This document shows positions 17,492 through 25,792 of a DNA stretch of 64,000 nt, one piece after another. Origin of the DNA: Arenibacter arenosicollis (lineage in GTDB: Bacteria > Bacteroidota > Bacteroidia > Flavobacteriales > Flavobacteriaceae). The stretch's first letter is position 1, and the number at the start of each line of letters is the position of its first letter. Position numbers and translations under genes: made by a program. Where the stretch lies: positions 1 through 64,000 of the forward strand of contig NZ_JACLHY010000003.1 in assembly GCF_014397245.1 (NCBI RefSeq). Reading direction: 5' to 3'. The notes below the pieces were generated by a model that saw nothing but the letters and a program-made list of their open reading frames with translations, had not been told where the DNA came from and made no database searches.

Positions 17492-18220
17492 ATGAAGCTT
17501 AAAAAATTCAGTGTTTTTGCAGGTCTTGTTCTATTGCTGTTTTTTTCTGGCAAAATTGAGGCCCAAATACCGGCAAACGTTTATCATTTTGAGGAAAAAA
17601 GTAGTGATGGAACACTTCACCACGAGTTGAAATTGGACTCCGATTATTTTGTACATACCATTTACCGACAATCTCCTGCAGAGTTCATAAAAACGCTGGG
17701 AGGATTCTATACCATCACAGACAACAACCTAATGGTGCAATTAGAATTTAATTCCGATTATAAAAAAGATAAAATTTCCAACTTAAAAATACCGTTTAAG
17801 TTAAAAAATGGCACACTTATTCTGGAGAAACCTAAGCAAATGATCTTCACCCCCACTGGCCATGGCTCTCAGGATCTTGATGGAAAGTGGCTTATCACTG
17901 GGAGGGTAACGGACCAAGGAGAAGAAAGAAGGGATACTTCGCGACCACGAAAGACCATGAAATATTTATTGAACGGGCATTTTCAATGGATTGCTTACAA
18001 TACCGAAACCTTCGAGTTTTTTGGCACTGGAGGTGGCACCTATGATACGATCAATGGAAAATACACAGAAAATATCATGTACTTTTCAAGGGACAATTCC
18101 CGTGTTGGGGCAACTTTGTCCTTTAATTATGAATTGAACGGTAACGATTGGTACCATACTGGCAAAAGTAGTAAGGGAGATCCTTTAAACGAAATATGGA
18201 CCAAAAGGGTTGCTAAATAA
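17492..18220 (+). CDS. Secreted protein, DUF4488/lipocalin-like
   Basis: 242 residues with a signal peptide (about 1-24, ending IEAQ). The mature part is beta-rich. The C-terminal half contains the pattern DGKWLITGRV, RKTMKYLLNGHFQWIAYNTE and NGKYTENIMYFSRDNSRVGA, ending GDPLNEIW. This resembles lipocalin-like beta-barrels of Bacteroidota secreted proteins (DUF4488-like). Ligand and function are unknown. It is monocistronic and faces a convergent gene across a large hairpin. Confidence 0.7.
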   Translation: MKLKKFSVFAGLVLLLFFSGKIEAQIPANVYHFEEKSSDGTLHHELKLDSDYFVHTIYRQSPAEFIKTLGGFYTITDNNLMVQLEFNSDYKKDKISNLKIPFKLKNGTLILEKPKQMIFTPTGHGSQDLDGKWLITGRVTDQGEERRDTSRPRKTMKYLLNGHFQWIAYNTETFEFFGTGGGTYDTINGKYTENIMYFSRDNSRVGATLSFNYELNGNDWYHTGKSSKGDPLNEIWTKRVAK

Positions 18221-18260
18221 CAGTCTGTAATCTATTATCATAGATATTTCGATAAATATA

Positions 18261-18309
18261 AATAGCCTAGGCCTCTGGAGAAAATTAATTCACCAGCACC
18301 TAGGCTATT
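18261..18309. terminator. Bidirectional terminator-like hairpin
   Basis: Perfect 11-bp inverted repeat AATAGCCTAGG/CCTAGGCTATT with an internal CTGG/CCAG pairing in the loop. It lies between the convergent genes ending at 18220 and 18330. Its position and symmetry suit termination from both sides. Confidence 0.6.
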
Positions 18310-18329
18310 CTTTCTCCATTTTATAATTG

Positions 18330-18839
18330 TTATGCCACTTTAGCTCTATTTAAAGATGTTGCTACCGCTCCATTAATGGCTGCATTCCATTTTTCGGCAC
18401 GTCTCAGTTCATAATCCTCGATATAGATACTCTCTATGTCATAAAAATTAAGGATTTTATGCTCCCGGGATTCATCTAAAAACTTAATTTCCAAATCCAT
18501 TCTTTCCAGGACAGTCTCCTTCTTATTCTTGGTTTTTGCTACATGGGTCTTCTTAACAAGCTTTACATTCAGCACATCATTAAGATCTATATTCTCCAGT
18601 GCCACTACACCATCAAATACTTTAGCGAAGACAAGCGTCTTATTGTCTGCATCAAGACCAATAAAAGAATTGCCCCAACTTTCCTTCAAATTAAATTTCA
18701 GCTTGGATTCATTCATTAATTTTTTGATTTCATTGGACATTATTTTTAAATCCCCTTTTCCGGATTTGTTAAGTATCACAAAAGGTAAAACGGTACAGAG
18801 TACCAATAAACCGGATACTAACCACATTGATATATTCAT
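18330..18839 (-). CDS. Membrane-anchored protein of unknown function
   Basis: 169 residues from the Met at 18839; an upstream Met at 18884 adds a poor 15-residue extension. A single N-terminal transmembrane helix (about 4-22) is followed by a soluble domain with mixed strands and helices (SWGNSFIGLDADNKTLVFAK, then MDLEIKFLDESREHKIL). No family was recognised. The soluble part looks PH-like or regulatory in its repeated strand pattern, but this is weak. Confidence 0.6.
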   Translation of the reverse strand: MNISMWLVSGLLVLCTVLPFVILNKSGKGDLKIMSNEIKKLMNESKLKFNLKESWGNSFIGLDADNKTLVFAKVFDGVVALENIDLNDVLNVKLVKKTHVAKTKNKKETVLERMDLEIKFLDESREHKILNFYDIESIYIEDYELRRAEKWNAAINGAVATSLNRAKVA

Positions 18840-18960
18840 TATATTTATTTTTAAATTATTGCACTTATTAATTACTTCCCGCAAACCAAAGCTAATGTTG
18901 GGTACGGAAAAACTTCCAAAATTGGTTATTTTGGAATAGCATGTTAACTAATAAAATAAT

Positions 18961-19335
18961 TTACAAAAAGGTATGAAAGGGGTAGATCATGGTAAGTCCG
19001 TCCAAACTTGGAGTAATATGGACACCCCTATTTAGGATTAAAAGTGCTTTTCCACTGGCCTGAACAAGGCCAATTATACTGCTGGGATATATTGAATTAA
19101 AATTGGGTCTTAGCTCATTTACAGGAGGTATTTGGTAATTACCTTCCGCCATGACCATGTCATGGGAAGAAGACTGTCCATTATAATTCAAATGATGGTC
19201 CACTTGAATTTCCCCGGTCACCTCAACCTTGGAGTCCAAGACCTGATCAGGGCTGGCCAAAGAAGTTTGGCCTATACCTAAGAAAAGTATAAGAACTAGA
19301 AACTTAAAAAAAAGCAAGTACCTTGTTTTTTTCAT
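18961..19335 (-). CDS. Small exported protein, unknown
   Basis: 124 residues with a clear signal peptide (about 1-27, ending SLAS). The mature region has no recognised motif; it is moderately hydrophobic with PPVNELRPNFNSIYPSSIIGL in the middle. The real boundary of the C-terminal part is uncertain. It lies alone upstream of moaC on the same strand but is not overlapping. Confidence 0.45.
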   Translation of the reverse strand: MKKTRYLLFFKFLVLILFLGIGQTSLASPDQVLDSKVEVTGEIQVDHHLNYNGQSSSHDMVMAEGNYQIPPVNELRPNFNSIYPSSIIGLVQASGKALLILNRGVHITPSLDGLTMIYPFHTFL

Positions 19336-19392
19336 ACCACAAAGATATGCACAGATTTTCTTAATAAGCTGTTAAATTATTTAATAAATAGG

Positions 19393-19824
19393 TTATTGGC
19401 CGGTACCTATATCGGACTTCCCTCCCGTTTTTTTCAATAATTTAATATTCCGTATTTCGATACCTTTATCAATGGGCTTTAACATATCGTACATATTAAG
19501 CGCCACTATGCTGGCCCCGTGCATGGCCTCTACCTCTACACCAGTTTTATAGATGGTCTTTACCGTAACTAAAATAGTAATCTGCAGGCCATCAATAGCA
19601 TAAGAAATATCGGTGTATTCTATAGGCAAGGGATGGCAGTCCGGCAAAAGATCTGCTGTCTTTTTCACCCCCAATAAACCGGCCGCTTTGCTCATGGCAA
19701 ATACATCACCTTTGGGCACCGTTTTATTTTTTATGGCAGCTATGGTATCTTCAGAACTTACCTGTACTATAGCCTGGGCAATCGCCGTACGTAAAGTGGA
19801 TTTTTTATGGGTAATATCTACCAT
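19393..19824 (-). CDS. moaC: Cyclic pyranopterin monophosphate synthase MoaC
   Basis: 143 residues, slightly short for the family. The conserved segments are present: MVDITHKKSTLRTAIAQA at the start, LPDCHPLPIEYTDI around 60-75, and EAMHGASIVALNMYDMLKPID with the catalytic Lys/Asp region near 115-135. With MoaA it makes cyclic pyranopterin monophosphate in molybdenum-cofactor synthesis. It lies 2 bp after moaE. The other moa/moe genes are not in this window. Confidence 0.93.
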   Translation of the reverse strand: MVDITHKKSTLRTAIAQAIVQVSSEDTIAAIKNKTVPKGDVFAMSKAAGLLGVKKTADLLPDCHPLPIEYTDISYAIDGLQITILVTVKTIYKTGVEVEAMHGASIVALNMYDMLKPIDKGIEIRNIKLLKKTGGKSDIGTGQ

Positions 19825-19826
19825 AT

Positions 19827-20270
19827 CTATTTATTTACTTTCCATTTATAGGAGTCATCCTTAAAAAGCTCCTTGCCAAAAATTGGAACCTGATTCTTAA
19901 TCTCCTCAACAACGTGGTGCAAGGCATCAAAAACTTCCTTTCTATGTGCCGAGGATACGAAAACAAACAAACATATCTCCCCCACATTTACCCTACCCAT
20001 ACTGTGATAAATGTGCATGCAGCTTAAGTTGAACTTGGCAAAAGTAGCTTCCCTGATTTCGTGAAATTTCTGATTGGCCATTTCCTCGTAGGCGGAATAT
20101 TCTATGGCTGTGACTTCCTGCCCATCAATAATATCTGCCCTAACCTGGCCTAAAAAGATATCGTGGGCACCAATGGTAGTTTTCGACTGGTGTTTTGCAA
20201 TGGAATTGGCTATAAACTCTGGGCTTATTGCTCCTGGTACAAATACAGTTTTGATTTTGTTCTTTTCCAT
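19827..20270 (-). CDS. moaE: Molybdopterin synthase catalytic subunit MoaE
   Basis: 147 residues. Family motifs are GAHDIFLGQVR (about 35-45), YSAYEEMANQKFHEI, HIYHSMGRVNVGEICLFVFVSSAHRKEVFDA and the terminal VPIFGKELFKDDSYKWKVN with the active-site lysines. It dimerises with MoaD to convert cyclic pyranopterin monophosphate into molybdopterin. It is upstream of and coupled to moaC (2-bp gap). Confidence 0.94.
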   Translation of the reverse strand: MEKNKIKTVFVPGAISPEFIANSIAKHQSKTTIGAHDIFLGQVRADIIDGQEVTAIEYSAYEEMANQKFHEIREATFAKFNLSCMHIYHSMGRVNVGEICLFVFVSSAHRKEVFDALHHVVEEIKNQVPIFGKELFKDDSYKWKVNK

Positions 20271-20315
20271 AAGCAGTAAATTTAAGTAATTCTAAACCCG
20301 TTGCAAGTACAATGG

Positions 20316-20330
20316 GCGAGTCTAACTCGC
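20316..20330. repeat. Small hairpin
   Basis: GCGAG/CTCGC with a 5-nt loop. It is the first of several hairpins packed between moaE and tRNA-Arg. Confidence 0.4.
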
Positions 20331-20365
20331 AATACTTATAATGTAGTACTACCACGCTAGAAGAA

Positions 20366-20386
20366 GTGGGATTCCTAGAATTCCAC
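20366..20386. repeat. Hairpin, 9-bp stem
   Basis: GTGGGATTC pairs with GAATTCCAC (one G-T) around loop CTA. Its function is not evident. It belongs to the same structured, gene-free stretch beside the tRNA. Confidence 0.45.
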
Positions 20387-20447
20387 TCAGGACAATCCTC
20401 TTTTCAATAATTGAAATCCAACCGTTCGACACCACTGGAGTCTTCCA

Positions 20448-20468
20448 TTCGTGACCTCACCAAGAATC
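20448..20468. repeat. Duplicate of the tRNA-Arg 3' end (21-bp direct repeat, copy 1)
   Basis: TTCGTGACCTCACCAAGAAT plus C is identical to 20536-20556. The second copy comprises the last bases of the tRNA-Arg gene (acceptor arm, 3' half of the T-stem, part of the T-loop) plus 4 bp beyond it. The copy stops inside the T-loop. Repeats of a tRNA 3' end are typical of site-specific integration scars, but only 67 bp lie between these copies. Confidence 0.85.
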
Positions 20469-20535
20469 ACTTCGGCTACGCTCAGCACAGGCTTCGAGCC
20501 GAAAGCTATCGCTTTTTGGTGCTGCGCACCTTTGG
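20469..20535. repeat. Hairpin-rich element carrying the dispersed 24-mer
   Basis: The segment starts with ACTTCGGCTACGCTCAGCAC (the 24-mer also found at 127-150, inverted). It contains three short stems: TTCGGCT/AGCCGAA (20471-20503), AAAGC/GCTTT (20502-20515) and GGTGC/GCACC (20518-20530). It lies exactly between the two 21-bp tRNA-end repeats. It has no coding capacity. Confidence 0.6.
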
Positions 20536-20539
20536 TTCG

Positions 20540-20611
20540 TGACCTCACCAAGAATCGAACTTGGATCTAAAGTTTAGGAAACTTCTATTCTATCCGTTGA
20601 ACTATGAGGCC
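20540..20611 (-). tRNA. tRNA-Arg (anticodon CCT)
   Basis: A 72-nt cloverleaf on the minus strand: acceptor GGCCTCA/TGAGGTC (one G-U), D-stem GTTC/GAAT, anticodon stem GAAGT/ACTTT with loop TTCCTAA (anticodon CCT), 4-nt variable loop, T-stem CCAAG/CTTGG with loop TTCGATT, and discriminator A. CCA is not encoded. It reads AGG codons. It marks the border between the housekeeping genes and the carbohydrate locus. Confidence 0.95.
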
Positions 20612-20850
20612 ATTTGCAGTTCATTATTTCAAACCGCGGCTGCAAAAGTAAAATTTATTTGATAAAAAAACTCGATACTTAAAGGATTGTTTTTTAATAA
20701 TTCGTCAAACTCAACATTTTTCCAGTCAATTTTTATATGATGGTTTGGATAATATAGTTTTACAGGAACAAAAATGCAGTATTAGTAGCAAACACCCTCA
20801 ATTGTTAAAAAAATAATATAATTGATGCAAAATGAACTTATTTTTTTAAA

Positions 20851-20881
20851 TTGCTTGCTTAAACGTTTAAATTTATTTTAA
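20851..20881 (+). promoter_or_regulatory. Predicted promoter of the kinase-fucI operon
   Basis: TTG (20851-20853), a 20-nt spacer and TATTTTAA (20874-20881) fit the Bacteroidota promoter layout, with the last two bases of the -7 box off consensus. The ATG follows at 20901. The spacer holds a perfect palindrome. Confidence 0.45.
20859..20870. promoter_or_regulatory. LacI-type operator palindrome
   Basis: TTAAACGTTTAA is a perfect 12-bp palindrome with a central CG, the hallmark of LacI/GalR-family operators. It lies between the predicted -33 and -7 boxes of the kinase gene, so a bound repressor would block the promoter. The LacI-family gene at 32091-33107 in the same locus is the obvious candidate. 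No second perfect copy was noticed elsewhere in the window. Confidence 0.6.
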
Positions 20882-20900
20882 CCATTATTCTAACCAGCTT

Positions 20901-22586
20901 ATGAAGAATCGGAAATATACCATAGGAATTGATTTTGGAACAGATTCCGTAAGGACCATAGTTATCGATTCCAGTAATGGCCATATTGTTGGTAACGCCA
21001 TTGCCAAATACGAAAGATGGGCCAAGGGGATGTACTGTAATCCTTCAGCCAATCAATTTAGACAACACCCATTGGATCATATTGAGAGCTTAAAACACGC
21101 TATCAAGGAAGTAATCGATACACTTACATCAGAAATTATAAACGGCATTGCTGCAATTTCTGTAGCCACTACCGGTTCAACACCCATAGCCGTCAATAGA
21201 GAAGGGGTGCCCCTGGCACTACTCCCTGGTTTTGAAGAAAATCCCCATGCCATGTTTATCTTATGGAAAGATCATACTGCCATAGGGGAAGCTGAGGAGA
21301 TAAACGCATTGGCTCACAACCAAAGCAGCATTGACTATACCAAATACAGCGGTGGGGAGTATTCCTCAGAATGGTTCTGGGCCAAGATCCTACATACCCT
21401 GCGCGTAGATAGCAAAGTGCGTGAAGCGGCCCACTCCTGGATGGAGCATTGTGACTGGATTCCATCCCTACTCACAGGAAATACCGATCTACGCACTATA
21501 AAAAGGAGTAGATGTGCGGCCGGACATAAGGCCATGTGGCATAATGACTGGAATGGACTACCTGCAGACGAATTTTGGACACAATTAGACCCCTTATTAT
21601 CAGGATTAAGAGACAGACTTTACACAGATACTTGTACTTCCGATCAAATTGCTGGAACCATTTCTGAAGAATGGTCCCAATTGTTAGGCCTACCAAAGGA
21701 TGTAGTGATTGGCGTAGGTTCCTTTGATGCCCATATAGGGGCCATTGGCGGTGCCATAAAACCTTATCATATGGTGAAAGTTATTGGCACTTCGACCTGT
21801 GATATGATCGTAGCTCCCAAGTCTGAAATTGGCAATAAGGCAATTCACGGAATATGTGGACAGGTCGATGGTTCGATCCTTCCCAACATGATCGGCCTAG
21901 AAGCGGGCCAATCCGCTTTCGGTGATCTCTATGCTTGGTATAGGGATATTTTGATGTGGCCAGCCAACAAAATTGTTGCTGATAGTAAGTTATTGGACGA
22001 AGCTACCAAAGCGGCACTATTGGAAGAAATGGAAGAGGGAATTCTTTCCGAGCTTTCTATGGCCGCAAGTAAAATAGAGATCGAGGAGTCTGGAATAATC
22101 GCATTGGACTGGATGAACGGTAGAAGAACCCCAAATTCAAATCAGAATCTCAAAGGAGCACTTCAAGGTCTTACATTGGGGACGACTGCTCCCAATATAT
22201 TTAGGGCATTGGTAGAGGCCACTGCCTTTGGCTCCAAAAAAATAATTGAACAATTCCAGGAAGAAGGTGTCCGCATAGACGGTGTTATTGCCATTGGCGG
22301 GGTTGCCCAAAAATCGGAATTCGTGATGCAAATCTTAGCGGATGTCCTAAATTTTCCGATCAGGATCATTAAATCAGAACAAACCTGTGCTCTAGGCGCC
22401 GCCATGGCAGCAGCAGTGGTCGCCGGTCTCTACGATTCCATCATGGACGCCCAAGATGCCATGGGAAGCGGATTTCAAAAAGAATACTACCCCAAACCCG
22501 AAAATGTAGAAAAATATAAAACCCTGTATACCCAATACTCAACATTGGCAGACTTCGTAGAAGCCCAACAATTGAAAGAATCTTAA
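20901..22586 (+). CDS. FGGY-family carbohydrate kinase, AraB (ribulokinase) type
   Basis: 561 residues, matching AraB (about 566). The N-terminal ATPase motif IGIDFGTDSVRTIVID, then NAMFILWKDHTA-like ENPHAMFILWKDHT, KVIGTSTCDMIVA, GICGQVDGSILPNMIGLEAG, DWMNGRRTPNSNQNLKGA and GALGAA-type CALGAAMAAA are all present. AraB phosphorylates L-ribulose. Here the next gene is L-fucose isomerase and no araA or araD is seen, so the physiological substrate may be L-fuculose (inference). It is the first gene of the plus-strand operon, behind a promoter with a LacI-type operator. Confidence 0.88.
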   Translation: MKNRKYTIGIDFGTDSVRTIVIDSSNGHIVGNAIAKYERWAKGMYCNPSANQFRQHPLDHIESLKHAIKEVIDTLTSEIINGIAAISVATTGSTPIAVNREGVPLALLPGFEENPHAMFILWKDHTAIGEAEEINALAHNQSSIDYTKYSGGEYSSEWFWAKILHTLRVDSKVREAAHSWMEHCDWIPSLLTGNTDLRTIKRSRCAAGHKAMWHNDWNGLPADEFWTQLDPLLSGLRDRLYTDTCTSDQIAGTISEEWSQLLGLPKDVVIGVGSFDAHIGAIGGAIKPYHMVKVIGTSTCDMIVAPKSEIGNKAIHGICGQVDGSILPNMIGLEAGQSAFGDLYAWYRDILMWPANKIVADSKLLDEATKAALLEEMEEGILSELSMAASKIEIEESGIIALDWMNGRRTPNSNQNLKGALQGLTLGTTAPNIFRALVEATAFGSKKIIEQFQEEGVRIDGVIAIGGVAQKSEFVMQILADVLNFPIRIIKSEQTCALGAAMAAAVVAGLYDSIMDAQDAMGSGFQKEYYPKPENVEKYKTLYTQYSTLADFVEAQQLKES

Positions 22587-22667
22587 GGTCATGCCCAGAC
22601 CACTAATACATCTAGTAAAAAGCAGAAAATTAAAATAGAAAATATTAATCGACATAAAAATTTAGCA

Positions 22668-24449
22668 ATGCAAAACAAGCACAACCATTTAGGAGCAATC
22701 CCAAAAGTAGGAATAAGACCGGTAATCGATGCCCGTTTGGGCGGCATTAGGGAATCTTTGGAGCAAACCACCATGGCCATGGCACAACGAGTCGCCGATT
22801 TTCTTTCCACCAACCTTAGGAACTATAACGGAACAAAAGTAGAATGTGTAATTGCGGACACCACCATTGGACGTGTGCCGGAAGCACAAAAATGTGAGGA
22901 AAAATTTCTTAGAGAAGGGGTAGGACTTTCTATCACAGTAACGTCATGCTGGTGTTACGGAACGGAAACCATAGATATGAACCCCACTCGCCCAAAAGCA
23001 ATTTGGGGATTTAACGGTACGGAAAGGCCAGGGGCCGTATACTTGGCGGCCGCCTTGGCCGGACATGCACAAAAGGGGGTACCAGCCTTCAGTATCTATG
23101 GCAAGGAAGTTCAGGATAGCGATGACGAGAACATCCCAGAAGATGTTCAAAAACTGTTGTTGCAATTTACCAAGGCTGGCCTAGCTGTAGCCATGATGAA
23201 CGGTAAATCGTACCTATCCATAGGTTCTGTTTCCATGGGGATAGCTGGTTCAATCGTCAATGAAAGCTTTTTTCAGGATTACCTGGGAATGCGCAACGAA
23301 TATGTAGATATGAGCGAAGTAAACCGTAGGATGCAGCACGGAATATTTGATCCGGAAGAATTTGAAAAGGCTTTAAAATGGACCAAGGAGAACTGTAAGG
23401 AAGGTAAAAATTACAATGCCAAAGACCTACAGAAATCTAGGGAACGTATGGATGAAGAATGGGAAACCGTTGTTAAAATGACTTTGATTTCCAGAGATTT
23501 AATGATAGGTAATCCAAAATTGGCTGCATTGGGCTTCGGGGAGGAAGCATTAGGGCACGGAGCCATTGCTGCGGGATTCCAAGGACAGCGACAATGGAAC
23601 GATTATATGCCTAATGGCGATTTTATGGAAGCCATCCTAAACTCTTCCTTTGATTGGAGCGGAATTCGACCACCTTATATGATGGCCACCGAAAATGACA
23701 GCCTTAACGGCATTTCCATGCTATTTGGTTATCTATTGACCAACCAGGCACAGATGTTCTCCGATGTAAGAACCTTTTGGAGTCCGGCTTCCATAGAAAG
23801 GGTCACTGGTCATAAGCTCCAGGGCAAGGCCGCCAATGGTATAATCCACTTGATCAATTCCGGTTCCTCAACGTTGGATGGTACTGGACAACAACAAATA
23901 AATGGGAAACCTGCCATGAAACCGTTCTGGGAAATTTCCGAATCGGAAGCTACAAAATGCCTGGAAGCCACGGACTGGCCACCGGCTATGTACGAATATT
24001 TTGGAGGAGGAGGGTACTCCTCCCATTTTGTCACCAAAGGCGAAATGCCAGTGACCATGTGCAGAATAAACGTGGTTAAAGGATTGGGGCCTGTAATGCA
24101 AATAGTTGAAGGATGGACGGTAGAACTACCTGAAGAAGTACATAAAACTTTGGATGAGAGAACCAATCCTACTTGGCCCACTACTTGGTTTGCACCTAGA
24201 TTGAATCAGGATCAAGCATTTAAGGATGTCTACAGTGTTATGAATAATTGGGGAGCAAACCATGGGGCTTTCAGTTATGGTCATTTTGGGGACGAAATAA
24301 TAACACTTTGTTCCATGCTTAGGATTCCTGTAAATATGCATAATGTTGAACCCGAAAGAATATTTAGACCCAAGGATTGGGCTTCTTTTGGAATGGATCA
24401 GGAAGCAGCTGATTACAGGGCATGTGAGAATTACGGACCCCTATATTAA
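22668..24449 (+). CDS. fucI: L-fucose isomerase
   Basis: 593 residues, collinear with E. coli FucI (591). Signature blocks include [59 protein letters not shown] and [10 protein letters not shown]. The catalytic Mn ligands are E342 (ATENDSLNG) and D366 (SDVRTFW), plus the His of NNWGANHG. It interconverts L-fucose and L-fuculose and can act on D-arabinose. It lies 81 bp after the FGGY kinase, so the two likely form the start of a phosphorylating fucose route. The aldolase (FucA) is not in this window. Confidence 0.96.
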   Translation: MQNKHNHLGAIPKVGIRPVIDARLGGIRESLEQTTMAMAQRVADFLSTNLRNYNGTKVECVIADTTIGRVPEAQKCEEKFLREGVGLSITVTSCWCYGTETIDMNPTRPKAIWGFNGTERPGAVYLAAALAGHAQKGVPAFSIYGKEVQDSDDENIPEDVQKLLLQFTKAGLAVAMMNGKSYLSIGSVSMGIAGSIVNESFFQDYLGMRNEYVDMSEVNRRMQHGIFDPEEFEKALKWTKENCKEGKNYNAKDLQKSRERMDEEWETVVKMTLISRDLMIGNPKLAALGFGEEALGHGAIAAGFQGQRQWNDYMPNGDFMEAILNSSFDWSGIRPPYMMATENDSLNGISMLFGYLLTNQAQMFSDVRTFWSPASIERVTGHKLQGKAANGIIHLINSGSSTLDGTGQQQINGKPAMKPFWEISESEATKCLEATDWPPAMYEYFGGGGYSSHFVTKGEMPVTMCRINVVKGLGPVMQIVEGWTVELPEEVHKTLDERTNPTWPTTWFAPRLNQDQAFKDVYSVMNNWGANHGAFSYGHFGDEIITLCSMLRIPVNMHNVEPERIFRPKDWASFGMDQEAADYRACENYGPLY

Positions 24450-24531
24450 TAGGAACTGCCATGGATAGCTGGAAGCAATAACCTCATTTTTGAATTAAAA
24501 AACATGACCATACCCTCTAAACAAATACACA

Positions 24532-25716
24532 ATGAAAATTAATTTCAGCTTGGTTACTATGCTTATGTCAATATTCCTGACAACAAATTTCTATGGTCAG
24601 GTTGATCAGGAAAATGTGAAGCATGTAAAAGTATATTATGAACCAGGCATGTTCGGCGGCTGGCCGGCAAACCATGGGGTATGGAATTGGGGTAATGAAA
24701 TTTTAGTAGGTTTTTCCAAGGGACACTACAAGGATTTGGGACCCGACCGACATAATTTTGACAAAGAAAATCCAGAGCTCCACGTTCTGGCCCGAAGTCT
24801 TGATGGCGGCCAACACTGGACTGTAGAAGACCCTGGAGCGGTAGACGGTGATCTCGTGGTTCCCGATAACGGCAGTTACCATGGTCTTATAAGAAAAGAC
24901 GTAAAGGCACCCGAACCAATTCCCGCGAAACCAATAAACTTTAACGACCCAAACCTGGCTTTTACGGTGCGTATGACGGATCATCATGGAGCAGAATCAC
25001 GCATTTGGTATTCCTACGACAGGGGACGCGATTGGGAAGGTCCGTATAACTTGCCCAATTTTAATACTCCTGGAATTGGAGCTCGGACCGACTATATTAT
25101 TGATGGTAAAAATGAGTGTATGCTATTTCTTACTGCGGCCAAAGCCAATGGAAAAGAAGGTCGCGTTATGTGTGTAAAAACAATTGATGGTGGAAAAAAT
25201 TGGGACCTTATTTCTTGGATCGGACCTGAACCAGAAGGGTTTTCAATAATGCCAGCGTCGGTTAGAATATCCGATAAAGAAATATTGGTAACCACTCGCA
25301 GAAGAGAAGAATCAGGACAATTTATCGATGCCTACCTTTCCCAGGATAATGGTTTAACTTGGAGCCCCCTGCCCAACCCAGTGGATAATTGCGGACAGGG
25401 CAATCCCCCCGCCATGGTAAAGATGAAAGACGGAAGAATATGTTTGATCTATGGATACAGGGCATTGGAGGAGGATATCAAAAACAACCGTGACAAAAGT
25501 GAGATCAGGGCAAAAATAAGTATTAACAATGGACGTACTTGGAGCAAGGATTATGTACTGCGTGATGACGGTTCTGGAAAAGATCTTGGTTACCCCAGAG
25601 TAGTGCAGCGGGCAGACGGTAAAATAGTGGCCCTTTATTATTTTATGGACAAAAACACCGGTCCGGAACGCTATATTGCAGCTACCATTTGGGATCCTCC
25701 ATCCATTGAAGATTAA
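24532..25716 (+). CDS. Secreted sialidase-like beta-propeller protein 1 (Asp-box repeats)
   Basis: 394 residues with a signal peptide (about 1-22, FYGQ). Five Asp-boxes of the form S-x-D-x-G-x-x-W are seen: SLDGGQHW, SYDRGRDW, TIDGGKNW, SQDNGLTW and SINNGRTW. They predict a six-bladed BNR propeller as in GH33 sialidases. I do not see a clear GH33 arginine triad, and sialic-acid genes are absent, so a glycosidase or lyase acting on a fucose-containing glycan is more plausible than sialidase. It lies 82 bp after fucI in the same operon. Confidence 0.75.
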   Translation: MKINFSLVTMLMSIFLTTNFYGQVDQENVKHVKVYYEPGMFGGWPANHGVWNWGNEILVGFSKGHYKDLGPDRHNFDKENPELHVLARSLDGGQHWTVEDPGAVDGDLVVPDNGSYHGLIRKDVKAPEPIPAKPINFNDPNLAFTVRMTDHHGAESRIWYSYDRGRDWEGPYNLPNFNTPGIGARTDYIIDGKNECMLFLTAAKANGKEGRVMCVKTIDGGKNWDLISWIGPEPEGFSIMPASVRISDKEILVTTRRREESGQFIDAYLSQDNGLTWSPLPNPVDNCGQGNPPAMVKMKDGRICLIYGYRALEEDIKNNRDKSEIRAKISINNGRTWSKDYVLRDDGSGKDLGYPRVVQRADGKIVALYYFMDKNTGPERYIAATIWDPPSIED

Positions 25717-25792
25717 AGTTCATTATTATAAACATATAGCCTGATACAAGTTCCCAAATATTGATCGTAAAATAGATAAAACAAAAATCACC

